DNA of 64,000 nucleotides. Origin: Roridomyces roridus. Taxonomy: Eukaryota; Basidiomycota; Agaricomycetes; Agaricales; Mycenaceae. The DNA is taken from positions 20,222 through 84,221 of the forward strand of contig JARKIF010000138.1 in NCBI GenBank assembly GCA_029378245.1, given 5' to 3'. A program made the position numbers and the translations under genes. How positions within the stretch are numbered: the stretch's first letter is position 1; every line of letters begins with the position of its first letter. The notes under the pieces are model-generated. The model searched no databases, was not told the DNA's origin, and was given only the letters and a program-made list of their open reading frames with translations. Below are positions 31,743 to 43,874 of the stretch, piece by piece.

Positions 31743-34700
31743 CTAATCCAAAAGTACTTCATCGTAGACTACATTTTTTGTCGAATCCGAGAGCTGGGTA
31801 TCCTGGAGGAGGACCTTGACCCTTTGTTCCGAGGTGGCCCGAGAAAGTGCGACGTAGAGTTGGCCATGGGAAAAGACCGGGTTGCGCAGATCCAGTCCGA
31901 CAAACTTGACAGACTGCCCTTGCGCTTTGTTTATCGTGAGCCCGAAAGCAAGGCGGACAGGGAACTGTCGACGACTGAACTTGAAAGAGAAGTCGGCAGT
32001 GCTTGGGGTCAACATGATGCGAGGGATCAGTGCAGCCTCCCCATCGTGGTCACCACCAACCAGTCTGACCTCCAGGACTCGGTCGGACTCTCGCACCAAG
32101 ATCATTCGGGTCCCATTGCAGAGGCCCCTCGCAGGCGACAGATTTCGAAGCAGAATCAACGGGCAGCCAATCTTGACCACCAGCTCACCCGGAGGAAGGG
32201 AAGAAGGATTGATAGAGCGAAGGAACTCGATGGGAATTGGGGCCTGGTCCGGATCGCCATCGCCGTCGGCACCGGCTTCTTCGATGATTTTATCCACGCT
32301 GTAATACACGCGCGGCTCACCGGCCATCCGTCCCAAGACGTCCTCGTTGAGCTGAAAGACATCCGCATTTCTTGGCGCCAGAATCATGCGATTGAGAAAG
32401 TATTCGGGAGGCGGAGGCGGGACGGAGGCTATGCCAGGATAGACGTACTGAATCAAAGCCTCGGCGCTGTCGATTCGCATGCCAGGACGAAGCTTGACGT
32501 GGCCGTTTTCGTCGGAGTTTCGTCCGTGCCCCACATCCAACAGCCAGGAAGCAAAGTCCCGCTCGGACTGTCCCTCTGTCTCCAAGCGCATGTTTCTCCG
32601 GAGGAAGAGTAGCTCCACGTCGTTCCAGACATAGGACCGCTGGATGCATGCGTTGACAATTTGCTCCCGCGATCCTTTCGGCACAACTGGCAGAATTTGC
32701 TGAAAGTCGCCGCCAAAGATCACGGTAATGCCACCGAACGAATGGTCGTTGTCGAGCAGGTCCCGAAGGGTGCGATCGAGGGCCTGAATTGCCAGCCTGT
32801 CCTGCATGCCGATTTCATCCCAAACGATGAGACGCGTTGCTCGAAGGAGGTCGGCGAGTTTGCTGTTCTTCGAAATGTTGCAGTACGACTCCTCGTTGAT
32901 GCCGTCGATGGGTATCTTGTAGGTGGAATGGGCCGTGCGACCACCAGGCAGGAGCAACGCTGCGATGCCAGAGGAAGCAGAACAAAGGATGATATGCCCT
33001 TCACTACGCGCTTGATGACAGACGGTGCGGTAAACGAAAGTCTTGCCGGTGCCGCCAGGGCCGTTGAGGAAGTAGATCTTGCCGGCACGGTCGGTGACAG
33101 ATTTCATAATCTTGTCGAACGCTTCTCGCTGTTCCTCGTTAAGGAGCGGAATCATTTGTTCGGCTTTGTCGCGCTCGGCATCGCGATCATAGTTTAATTG
33201 TTCCGCGATGAGAGCGTTGTCGACCTGCGCGTCCCAATCAATCTGGAACCTCGGCATCCCAGGGAAATCCTGAAGACTTCTCCCTGACTCGCTCAAAATC
33301 TTGTTGAGCAAAAACAGACCGTAGTCGTATGCATCTTCGTCAGTTGTATCGCGGCGGCCCATAATCTGCAGGCGCCTCGGCAAATCATCGCAGATATGCA
33401 ACCGAAATTCATTCCACAGGTTCCCCGGTTGCGATGGATCACAGAACAAAAGAAGGACCGCAAAAAGATGGCGCAAACGTGTCCCAGTCTGCATCTCCGC
33501 CGCCTCCCGGAGGCAGTGACGCCACTCGCCGTCATCTTCAAGAAGTCCTCGGGCAAGGCAGGCCTCGAGAAATGTGGGATGTACAACGCCGTGATATGTC
33601 TGCAAGTCTTTAAAGGAGGTCGGACCCTTGACGGTGGTAAGCAGAGTGCGAAGGTAGAATCGCTCTCCGCCGTTTGGTGGTACGAAATACATCCGTCCCA
33701 GAGAGAAGCCCTTCTTTCGTACGCCCCACTGCTTCTTTTTCGTATTCCAAGTGAAGTGCTGCGGGAACTCCTGGTACGTATATTGCCTAGCAAGCTGACC
33801 AAGAGCACCCTGGTTCTTGTTAGCTTCGAAAAAAGCAGTCAGGCGTGTTCTTTCAGCTGCTGCTCGCTCCAGGACAGCCTCTGCATTGTCATCGGGGTTG
33901 AACGTGACCAAGTGCTGACCAGGTAGGTGAACCTGCCGCAAGCATCAGACAAAGATCAATTGTGAGTATCCGCGAGCACTCTTACCTGAAGTCGGACCAC
34001 ACTGGGAACTCTGCTATGCATCTCAAGATGCAGAATGCGCCAGGACGCCTCTGACGCTGAAATATAGCGACCCTCAATCCATCGCTTGATCTCATCTCGA
34101 CGGTCGACCTCAAGCCCGGCCATATCACCACCCTTCTGAATGTACTTGAAGACATATTTGAAAGAACGCAGGGAAACCGCACACTCGACATTGATGTGGC
34201 AGTTGTACTTGGCAGAGAAGTAAGGGCTGTACGGAATGATCCAAGAATTGTTGACCATGTAGCCACCGACATCATAAGCCCGTCCATCATCAAGGCGCTT
34301 GTACTTCGGATAGCCATCGTCGTCCATGGACGTCTCTGTCTCGAACGGCTTGGGAAATCGTTTGGTGCACTTCCCCTGCTCCATACACGGAGAACGCGGG
34401 TTAGCAGTTCCGCACGGGCCGTGAACCATGCAGGTCTTCACGGTTTCAAACAACAACGGCTGAGTATCGGGGTCCGGCCAGTGGGCCGAGATGACAGAGT
34501 CAATGTCCTCCGGCGTGAGAAGCTTCTGGCCAGGAGCGAGGAAGAGAAGAAGATGAAAGTGGGGAAGACCGCGTTTCTGGAATTCGATGGTGTATACATA
34601 AGCCACGACACGGCCGAGGACACCCTTCTTATAGATGTCGTCGATGATGGCTTTCTTCTTGAGGTGAAACACTCGGGAAACCAGTTCGGGACGATCATGA

Positions 34701-36861
34701 GCAGCTTGACCGGGCAGCAGTTCCCGAGTGATCTCCGGCCATTTTGGATTGGTTGTCACCGTCATGAAGATGTCGACCTTTCTGTAGTAGCGTGCGATTG
34801 CCATCGAGTCCTGGAACTGCTGGCCCATGTGCCGTGGCCCACCCTGATAGCTTGACGGCAAGACAGTGCGTTGACCGAGGTCATTGAGGTCCACAGCGTC
34901 GTCTGCCCCATGTATCGCATCTTCGAGCCCATTGTAGAGAGCCGCACGTAGCTTCGGCTGGTTAAAGCGCAAGTACTGCAGCCGATTTTGATCTGCCGAG
35001 GCCCACATGTCCACCAGATAGCGCTGGAACAAACGGCCACCACGTAAAGGAGTAGAGAATTCACCCTCACGTGCATGAATCCTGTATGCAATGTACCGCG
35101 TCTGCGTGAGCCGCCGTGGTTTCTCCGCCTCCGGATCCTCCAGCTGGAGGTCTTGGTGCCAGCCCGGCTCCCCGCGAGGAAACAGCAGAACGTAGTAGAG
35201 GGGAGTATAACCAGGATGGCGATCGCTGATGCGCTGCAGAGGACCATCTCGTCGTCTGAGAATTATGTCCCTCGACTCCGCATTGGATTGATCACCTGGA
35301 AGAATAACAGCAACCTCGTCTGCTGTAGGCAAATTACCCCGACGGCGATGGACGTTCGGTGCCGCCCGGAGCCTGACAACAGCCTCGTCTGTATCCGGGT
35401 GCTGGCGTAAGACCTCGTGTGCGTGCATGTAGATGGGCGCGTATTGATGATTCGCCGTTATCACATTTTGCAGCAGTTCCATGGTGTCTCGACGCAAATT
35501 GCTGTTGTTTTGCATTCGGTAGTCGAGAGCAGCGCGGGGCTCGAAGATGTACAGCTGGGCGTATATAGGCTGCTGACCCTGCGAGGGAATGAGAGCGCCC
35601 GCGCGGTGGCAGAGCTCGCCTTGAATCTTGAATACCGGAGGCCCACCGCCGCGGTTCACCGACTGATCCTCCTTGACCCCGAGAGAAGTGAAGGAAAGGG
35701 CGATATTGTACTGCCACATGTTGAGGCGAAACTCTTTTGACTGAGCATCATCGCCCTGAAGCAGCTGGAGTAGGGGAGCTGGGGGAGGTTCAAGATCAGC
35801 AATTTGAACCTTCCCGTGGTCGCAGCATGACCCAAACTTGGGTGCACCCAGGGAAGAATCGGTTATCTTCTCATCCATCCAATGGAGAGCTTTGCAGTGG
35901 CGACACTTGACATTCATGCGGCCAAGGTCATGTCGAGCCGCAGGTTCCGTGTATGGACGACGCGCTGGAGGGAGTCTGCGCAGCTGAGCAGCAGTCAGTG
36001 CAGGGGGTGCTGACAACCACGTCAGCATCCATTGTAAAAGATGCCAAAGAAAAAAAGAGACATACCTGGCGGTCTCGGTTGGATTGCACGCACAGGAGCA
36101 TTTCCCCGCCCACGTCCGCGTGTCTGGCCCCGCCCCCGCCCCCGCCCACGGCCACGGCCCCGACCGCGGCCGGCTTGAGGAACAATCTGACCCGGCTCAT
36201 CTTCGGATGCTTGATTGGGCTCTTCATCGCGCGGTAGGTTTTGCAGTGTACGCAGAGGTGGAACGCGAATCACCAGTCTAGGAGGAGGAGGATCCTGCAC
36301 AGGCTGCTGTACCCGCGGAGGCAAACGTATCACCAGCCTCTCAATCGGCGGCGGTGGCAGCGGAGCTTGAAGAGTATTGGCGGCCCCGCTCCTTGCTTGT
36401 TGTTGACGCGCCAGTTGGCCGAGAGCACGTCTGGAAGGGCCCGCCTGCCCCGTTGGTGGCGGAGTTGGGAGTGCCAATTGGGCTGCTGGAAGACGGGCAC
36501 CCCGACGGCCATTCGGTGCTTCCTGAGACACGGGTGTCAAGAGACCTTGCGGCTGCTGGGAAACAGTCAGATAACAGTGAGGAACTGACAAATTGAGGCT
36601 CACCCTGGATGATTGCGGCGTCGGTGACGGTGGACGATTCTCTTGGGGCACGGGATGTGGGATACGACGGCGTCGGCGACTCGGGGTCTCTTGGAGCGCT
36701 GCCTGACGTTGGCGTTCGGCGTCCCTATGTCCTTCCCGCTCTTGCTCCAAGGAAGATAGTTCTGGGGGCGGCAGTCTTTCATTGGTCAGATTTTGAAAGG
36801 GAGCTCGCGAGGGACGCGGTGAACGACGTTGTTGGGAGGTGCTTGCATACGGCGGCTGCAT
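31743..36861 (-). CDS. Helitron RepHel transposase (HUH Rep plus PIF1-type helicase)
   Basis: Four exons: 36604-36861, 36066-36555, 33986-36009 and 31743-33932; about 1653 residues. The start is uncertain (first ATG in the exon). The N-terminal ~280 residues are Pro/Gln/Arg-rich with an (RG)n run near 36130-36180. A zinc-ribbon-like VKCRHCKALHW follows. The Rep nuclease motif GLPHFHLLLF is near residue 733. Paired tyrosines occur in KYVFKYIQKG. The helicase domain has Walker A GPGGTGKTFVYR near residue 1215, VWDEIGMQ, FGGDFQQILPVVPKGS and the C-terminal INKAQGQSV. Together these nick, unwind and re-ligate DNA for rolling-circle transposition. No frameshift or stop was seen, so it may be active. 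Confidence 0.92.
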
Positions 36862-37612
36862 GGCATTTTGCCTGGCCTGGCGAGAGCTTCGGGTGGGTCG
36901 TTTTGCCAGAGAGGGAGAGGATGGAGTTGGAGGAAGCCCGGTCCTGTAGCAAGGTGAGGAATAGTGGAAAGAAATAGATCTGCGACGCACATTACAGCCT
37001 ATCCGAGCGATCGTGTTTGTCCAAGGGCCGTCTCCTCAAGCCAGGTGAGTGATAGGATGCCAACGGCTGAGGTAGAAAGCGAGGAGAAAACAGAGGAAGG
37101 ACAAAATCACAACACCATGTAACAGCTCAGACCAATTGGGGCACAAAAGGAAACGTGAAATGCGTGTTATTAAGGCTTACAGCGAAGAACAGGTCGTTTT
37201 TATCTACGGCGGGTCGTATTTGCGGGAAGAACGACGCGATTCCATGAACGACGGGGATGTCACTTTTGAGGATTCTCGGGTGGAACGACGACGACGACGG
37301 AATTCGTGGATGTCAAGTAGCTTCAGAGCGTTGGGATGGCGCATTTCCCGAGAGAGAGGGGGGAAGAGCCAGAGGCCACTGCCCGAGAGGAGTAGGTAGA
37401 GTGGACGCGCTTGTTTGTGCAAGCGTGCCCAAACGTCAAGAAGCTGGACGACGACCTACCAAACACGTTATACCGCCTGGATTTTGGCACGGTTTTGACT
37501 CAGTTGGGTTTAAAAGCATGTATTCACTCTGGAGCTCGGATTTCAAGCGAGAGGAACGGTGGACTATCGAGAATGAGCTGACCCAAAGCGAGCCTGCGAT
37601 CTGATTGGCTGA
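36862..37612. other. Helitron 5' region
   Basis: About 750 bp between the proposed transposase start and the 5' end. An upstream exon ending in an acceptor near 36950 is possible, but no ATG could be fixed. No other gene was seen. Confidence 0.4.
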
Positions 37613-37736
37613 TATCCCTCTTACGTGACCCGTCTCTTTTGTATGTTTAGATGCACTCACTCTTCGTCGTGAAAATTCTTGTCATTGCTCGCAAACTTTA
37701 CTTGCTCTCGAATATCCTGCCTCTCATTGATACAGA

Positions 37737-38356
37737 CTACGAGGTCGGAGGCGCAACAAGCATGAACGTGCCCGCAATCGGGTTTCCGAGGTTGACGGCT
37801 GCGGCAAAGGTGCTGATGTTGAAGTTGGTAATCGAGGTGTTGGAGTTGACGAGGGTTTGGGTCGCGAATTCTGCAGATTGATGGAAGAGCAGGAAGATGT
37901 ATCTTTGAGAGGTTGGAAATTTGAATGTACTGTGAAAACTGCCACGCACCTGTGAGCATCCGAACCGGCAGGAGGAGTCGGTTGGAGGAATTCGGAAATG
38001 GCGGGGGTGCTGTTGACGAGGAGGCCGCCTTCGTTGTGGAAATTCCCACCCAAGAAGTGTCTACATGACCAGGTTGGTTCGGGTGTAATTGCTTCGCGGG
38101 GAACACCACACATACCTGATTTGCGCCAAGGTGGGATCTTGCGGCGTGAGTGCATCAGGGTCCAACGTAGCCACGACAAACGGCCCTTTTCCTACATCTC
38201 CCGCAACATGGAACGTCGGCGGTCCAGCGGTGTCTAAGTTCGCCGTTGATATTTACCATGACGAGTGAGAGGAAGTGTACCATTTCGGGGAACGTGTACT
38301 CCCGCGTGGAGCGTGATGGGCGGGCCCCTCGCTTGGGGCAAGGAAACCTCAAGTAG
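37737..38356 (-). pseudogene. 3' part of a second PEBP-like gene, cut by the Plavaka element
   Basis: Exons at 37737-37902, 37950-38060 and 38116-38233 have the same lengths and phases as the last three exons of the intact PEBP gene (166, 111 and 118 nt). Part of exon 2 is at 38281-38356. The reading gives LDPDALTPQDPTLAQIR, HFLGGNFHNEGGLL and PPAGSDAHRYIFLLF. Homology stops exactly at 38356 within the codons for LLEVSL, where the transposon begins. The missing 5' part (signal peptide, exon 1, start of exon 2) is at 46249-46439. Confidence 0.88.
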
Positions 38357-38380
38357 CATCAGGAAATTTGTAGATAGCGG
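38357..38380 (+). repeat. Left terminal inverted repeat of the Plavaka element
   Basis: It starts CATCAGGAAATTTGTA. The first five bases, and 15 of 24 overall, match the right end. Confidence 0.75.
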
Positions 38381-38692
38381 GTATTAGCGGACATGACTGA
38401 TGAGCTTTGATAAGCCGATGCTGTGCCTACCCTTTCTCGTCCGCGCTCACCAGCATCCCACCAGCTCTCAACAGTATCACGAGTCAGTCGTCGGCCTGGT
38501 ACGGTGCACACCACGGCACATCAGGCCATCACCAGGTGGTCTACTGCTCACGGGCGCTCGCATGCTCTGACCAGATGCCTTCTATCTAGTATCTAGCCCA
38601 CCGAAGTGTTAACCTGTTACCGCCTCACTCCTCTTCAAGCACCCTTTCCCGAGTCCAGCAATGTATATAAAGCTTGAATACATCCTTTTCAC

Positions 38693-39344
38693 TCAACTAC
38701 TGGTCTTGAGGTAGCGGCCAGCGACCAATACAGTACGATCCGGGTCCGAGTCATCCGCCTCCCTCTTGGGCCCACTCTGCCCGCCGCCATGGTCGCTATC
38801 ATCATCCTCCGTCTCTGTATCCCCCCCCACGGGGCCCTCAATTGTCTCCTCGATGTACTCCATCACTGCTTTGACGGCTCGGACGTTCTGCAACAGGCTC
38901 TTGGTCGAGTGCGGCTTCGGGAATCGAAACTTCTCTGTCTCGTTGTGGCGTGCAGCTCCCAGATAGCCACGGAGCGGAGGCAGATTGGCATCGAGGTAGT
39001 CCTGCATCAGTCCTGCGTCTCGCACCCGAACCGACGTCTGGAGCTTCCGTGCTCTCAATTCAGCCTTAATGGCTCGTGCCACTCGGATGCGCCGCGGAGT
39101 CCTGGGCTGCTTGGGCAGCTGGACCGCAGGGTTTCGGAGCACTGTGTGAAGTTTCACGCAAGTCTCCGTGCTGACTTTTGTGTAATTGATGTCTGGCCAA
39201 CTGCATCGGAGCTCAATTGACCTGGAACCGGGCAATAGAGCATTCCACTTACGTGTCCAGGTCCAGCGCAGTGCGCAGCTTCCCTGTCGCTTCCTTGAGA
39301 AACGCGTCCGCTGCCGACTGGTTTTCGTAGTCGTAGTATCCCAT
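38693..39344 (-). CDS. Plavaka accessory protein, 199 aa
   Basis: Two exons, 39253-39344 and 38693-39200, joined by a GTAAGT donor and a GATGCAG acceptor. The N-terminus is MGYYDYENQSAADAFLK. A basic middle (QPRTPRRIRVARAIKAELR) is followed by GLMQDYLDANLPPLRGYL and FRFPKPHSTKSLLQNVRAV, and the tail is acidic (ETEDDDSDHGGG). There is no recognised domain. The basic centre could bind nucleic acid. It lies downstream of the transposase on the same strand, separated by 77 bp, and inside the inverted repeats, so it belongs to the element. Confidence 0.65.
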
Positions 39345-39421
39345 GGTCAAAAAGTCGAGAGTCGCCGAGTCGAGTGCAGAGCCACCAGTCTCGAAAAGGC
39401 AATATGTATTATTAATCACAT

Positions 39422-42400
39422 CTAGTAGCCACCAAAGCCCGTGTCGTCTTCAGGAATCTCTTCCTCCTCCTCTAATCCAAACTCGTCGTCATCCTCGCCG
39501 TCCTCCTCCGGCTCTTCTTCACCATCTTCGTCATCCTCTTCGTCTGAATCAGAATCATCCCCCGAGTCTTCGCGATCGCCAGCCTCTCGCGGTCCATCCT
39601 CCACTTCCACGTTATCCACTTGCATCGAGTCTTCCTCCTCCTCCACAACCGTGAGATTGACATGCCCGACCCCACCCCCCAAATAGCGCATGAACATGTC
39701 CCTGTCCGCAAAGCTAGGGCGGCCAGGCTGAGTCAGACAGATGAGTGCTGGGGGTGAGATTGACGCACATGTCGACATAATAATTCATCCAGTCTTCAGT
39801 GTCGTTGATAGCACGAGCCGCAGTAGCATCCCGCGTGGCCAATAGGTCGTTGGTACGGCCACCCGCGAATACAGGAATAAGATGACAGCCCCGAATCACC
39901 TGGGCTGGGTCCAGGAATCCAAACGCGTACGGGTCCGACTCATGAACGAATCCCACCTTGGGAAGGCGCCCACGTTTGATGCCTGCGCGATACCCCGGCT
40001 CGACGCCAAGCCATCTAACCCACAGGAACTCCATCGACTCTGGGGCCGTGCAGTCGATCGATGATGCGGTAAAGGCCGTAGTATGGAATACGCCGAGGAG
40101 TTGACAGTACCAGTACGGATGAGCGCCGGGCTCGTCTTCGGGAGAGCGAACCATGAGGAATGCGGAGAAGCGGGGATTGAGGGTGTCTCGGTCCCGCCGA
40201 ACATCATATGTCGTGAAGTTGACGCGGAGGGTTTTGGTAGCATAGATTGTGTTGTTCACGATGAATAAGGTTTGGCGGTCGGCATGTGTGAACTCGTCGT
40301 GTGTGTCACCGTCAAAATCGCGGTGCCGAATTCGCCCCAGAAGGTGGTCCTGAAGCTTGGGTAAAAAGCCCTGGCAGACATGAGACAGAGAAAGAAAACA
40401 GGGGTTAGAGATTTACCGCGACAGCAGGATCTGCACTCTTGTCCGGTATGAACCGATATAGATCGATGGGACAGCGACGGGCATTGCTGGTATGGTGGTG
40501 GACATCGGGCGGTGTGTACCCCAAAGGTTCTTCACCAAAGCGGCCATGATGGGCATGCCTCCGCTTGGTGCGTGCAGCCACTCGGGCGCGTTTTAGACGC
40601 ATGTAACGCATGGCAATCTGCTTTTCATGCTCACGCTTGTTCGTCACCGAGTACATCCGCTTGACCTGGCGATGGAGACTCTCGCCCTGCAGCAAAATCA
40701 GCCGGGCCCACTTCAATGGACAACGAAAACTCACCAGCTGAGTGGAGTATGAATCTGTGGGCCCAAAGAGCTCGATGGTCCGTACATAATCTCCGAGTGC
40801 ATGCCACTTGTAGGTGTTGAGGTTCAGTGTCTTCTTCTTGGACTGTTTTGAGGCAGGGGCAGAGGCGACGGAGGCGCTGACAGGTGCGGGAGTGTCAGCG
40901 GGAACGACTTGTGGGCGTGAAGCGGATCCGGCTGTCTCGGAGGCCCGTTGCTCCCGTCGTGCGCGCGCCGCAGTTTCTCGGGGCAGCTCGACAGTATTGA
41001 ATTCGGAGCAGGTAGTATTTTTGAAGTCCCACATGAGTCGCCCAATCTCAGGGGTAAGCTTGCGGAGATGTTCTAGCGTCGGATCTGTATGCATCCGCAG
41101 CTTAGCCGCTGCATGCCACTCGGCCATCCGGTACAGGAGCTTGAGGACACGATCATTGTGTTCGGGAGGGAAAAGGCCGTCAAAGGCGGGAATGGCGCAT
41201 TGGAGTAGGTCCTCAAAGTCACGGGCTCCCAGTTTTTTCATCTCGGAGGCATTGGTGGCAAAGCGGCGTATAGTGTCTGTCCCGAATCGTGGCATTTGAC
41301 GGTAGCTACCGAAATGATCAGGAATCGCATATGGAGGAGGGCGTAACAGGACCAACCGACGATCCAGCTCGGCGACACGCTCTTTCCCATTTGGAAGGGC
41401 ATACAAGAGCCGGATGAGATGGGTGAAGAGGTTTTTCCATACACCCAGCTCAAACTCATGCATAAAATCGACAACTAGCATTTGATGCAAGTTAAAGTCG
41501 TCGCCGAGACGTTCAATGAAGGCATTCTGGGACAAGTGAGCATCCGAGGGTAGAGGCCGAATATAAGAGAGAGACTAACCAAGGTCGGGACTGACGACGT
41601 TTCCGAAAGTAAATCCTCTACCCTGACCCCTTTGATGCCCATGGCCAAGTCGTATATGCAACGGCGCGCGATCTCGATCTTGTCTGCGAGGTACTTTCTC
41701 GCTCCTGTGATTCGAGCGGAAAGATCGCGAATCAATCCCATGCGGTTGAGGAGGGACTTGGACGTCAGACAGCGAGGGCAGGGACACTTGCCGTTGTCAC
41801 GGATTGTGGCAATAAGAACCCTGGCAAGAAGGAAGTAAGCACTGGAGTATTATGGCGAAAGATGACTCACTTCTCGGGATAGTCCGCCGAATAAGTGAAG
41901 AAACGTGGGTACACTCGCCGCTCGATTCCATCGGCACATTTGATGACAATCCCGTATGTGTACGCGTGGCAGAAGTCATCGTCAAGGAGCAGTTTCCAAA
42001 CGGCATGGAAAAGCTCCCGGCGACAGTGGGCCAAAATCTCGGCCTTTTGAGTTGTCCATTTGGCATGAAACTTGGAGATTTCATCTTGGATGGCGTCGGG
42101 AAGCTGTCGAATGTTCTCGTGAGCCTGGGGAATGCAGAAGAAAAGATAACTCACTGAGGGGATATATGCAAGATGGTTTTCCGCACCAATCTCAGGTATA
42201 ACACGGAAATATTTTGAAAGATTGGCAAAGAAGAGATAAATCGGCCAAAGCTTGGCCGTGCCGAAGTTGGCGAGATGAGTCGAATCTGAGAAGCCCATGA
42301 GCCCTGCTAGAGCCTTCTCGCGCTTGCATCCCAGGTCATCCGGAGGAAGCTTTCCGTGACGTTGAATGTGGTCATGTTCCTTGATGTACGCGTCGGAGTT

Positions 42401-43614
42401 GTATATCTCGCTCAGCACTCGTGTCTCCCGATCACTGCCGCGTGCGCGATGATACAGTTTGAAGGGGGAAAAATGAAAATGCTTGGAGAGAGGGTCTTGA
42501 AATGCCGCTTTAATGACGGACACGAGCGGGCGGTAGTAGAGACCTGGTACCGCAAATGTGCGTGACGGAACACCAGAGGCTCCCGAGGGCACCGTGATCT
42601 CCACGCTCGTTTTTCGAAACTCCTCGAACAATGGCAAGGCGGTCTGGGACGCCTCGTCAACCTGCTTGTTGGCCCGGCTGGCTTTGAAATCCTCCAGGTC
42701 CTTCGCATTGAAGCGGGGGTCCCGAATGATATCCGCCAGCAGGTCCATCTGGGCCTCTGACTTGGTCGCGTGCCCGTTGTTGAGCCATCCGATGAGTGCT
42801 GTAGTTGTCCAACTCATCACCTTTGGGGCTTTGGGCGCAGGAGGGGAAGGAGTCGCATTCGCATTCGAGCTCGTAGCATGTTGCCGTGAAAATTGTGTAG
42901 ACAAGTCATCGAAAGAGATGAGCAGGTCCGGGTCATACGAAGGGCGGTGGAGATAGCTGCGCCACAAGCCAAACATATTGACGGCCGTATTGTACGTATC
43001 CCTGACAATGAGAGATATGCGGGGCAAAGCGGGCAAGGTTGGCGCTGCTGGTGTCGGCACTGGATCATTCGCCGGCTGTAACGGCTGAGGGAGAATATCC
43101 CTATAACGTGCGGGCTTCCGAATATCTCGTTTGGGACGGCCAAGTTGTGCTGGTGGCTCTGAGTCGGACCCTGCATGGAAAACAGGTACGGGACCCGCTT
43201 CAAAAGGTACGGGATCCGCTTCAAAAAAGGCCATTGGTACGTCTTCGTCCGGTGAAGGACTACGAGCGGTGAAAGAGGGCCCGGGAATGGGCAGTGTCTG
43301 CAGCGAGTATGAGCCGGCTCGTTCGGTGTGCAGTTGAGTGCAATAAGAAAAGAACGCACAGGTTCTGAAGAATTGGCTCGTTGCTTGCGTTGCTGCAGGG
43401 AGACTGGGGTTTTCAGGCTGGACCCCGGGGGCACCTTGCGCTTTTTGTTTGGAATGCCGACAACGCCGGGGGAGTTGGATGAGCCTCTCTCACGACGGGC
43501 TGCAATTTGAAGAGTCTGGTGTTCCATCCATTTCGTGCAGCCCTTTCGGTGACGAGTGAGAGCAGCGTCGGATTTTGCCTTTGTTTCGCAGTTCGGGGCA
43601 CCACAGAGGAACAT
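39422..43614 (-). CDS. Plavaka transposase, 1291 aa
   Basis: Seven exons: 43360-43614, 41871-43297, 41580-41820, 41357-41526, 40417-41305, 39769-40370 and 39422-39713, with consistent phase. The N-terminus is a zinc finger (CGAPNCETKAKSDAALTRH). Signatures of the basidiomycete Plavaka family (CACTA/Tnp2-related) include FTYSADYPEKVLIATI, a CPCPRCL knuckle, LVVDFMHEFELGVWKN and GFLPKLQDHLLGRIRHRDFD. DWMNYYVDIFADRDMFMRYL precedes a very acidic C-terminus. The protein cuts and joins the element ends. No internal stop was found. A 30-bp in-frame candidate intron near 42130-42160 was not used. The start could lie further upstream. Confidence 0.9.
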
Positions 43615-43874
43615 GCAGACGAGGAAGAAGAGAAATATCAGCCGAGCAGTCGAAACTATCGCGCTGCCGGTGCGCGTCCGACCACTGAGCATAGACGGCT
43701 CAACGGCTGTGGTAGCAAGGACGAGTGAGACTGTTCCTGATTAGTACATAGAAATCACGAGTACATTGGCAGTATAAATTTTCCATAAGTTTTGGACTGT
43801 TTGATGGTCAGCGGGCGGTATAAGAGCAAGAATCCGAAGCGCCCGCACCTCTTCGCCCTTCTCCCTCTTGTTTC

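Larger units (their letters stand above)
30093..37612 (-). mobile_element. Helitron, about 7.5 kb, apparently complete
   Basis: The element is oriented leftwards. Its 3' end is CTAG at 30093-30096, preceded (on the minus strand) by a perfect 6-bp-stem hairpin at 30104-30119. This is the classical Helitron end, and a T follows CTAG in the host DNA. The 5' end is placed at 37612, where the minus strand reads A then TCAGCC; an alternative 5' end is near 37599. It carries a RepHel transposase gene and a second gene at 30567-31617. There are no target duplications, as expected. It is inserted between orphan copy B and the second PEBP copy. Confidence 0.8.

Noticed and set aside
31824..32612. 262-residue forward open frame
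   Set aside because: It is the antisense of the RepHel helicase domain.
36120..36190. GC-rich simple repeat as a possible regulatory island
   Set aside because: It encodes the (RG)n run of the RepHel N-terminus and is explained by coding.
40814..41299. 161-residue forward frame
   Set aside because: It is the antisense shadow of the Plavaka transposase exon 40417-41305.
42130..42165. 30-bp GT-AG segment inside the Plavaka transposase exon
   Set aside because: It is in frame and could be an intron, but it is shorter than every other intron here. It was left as coding.
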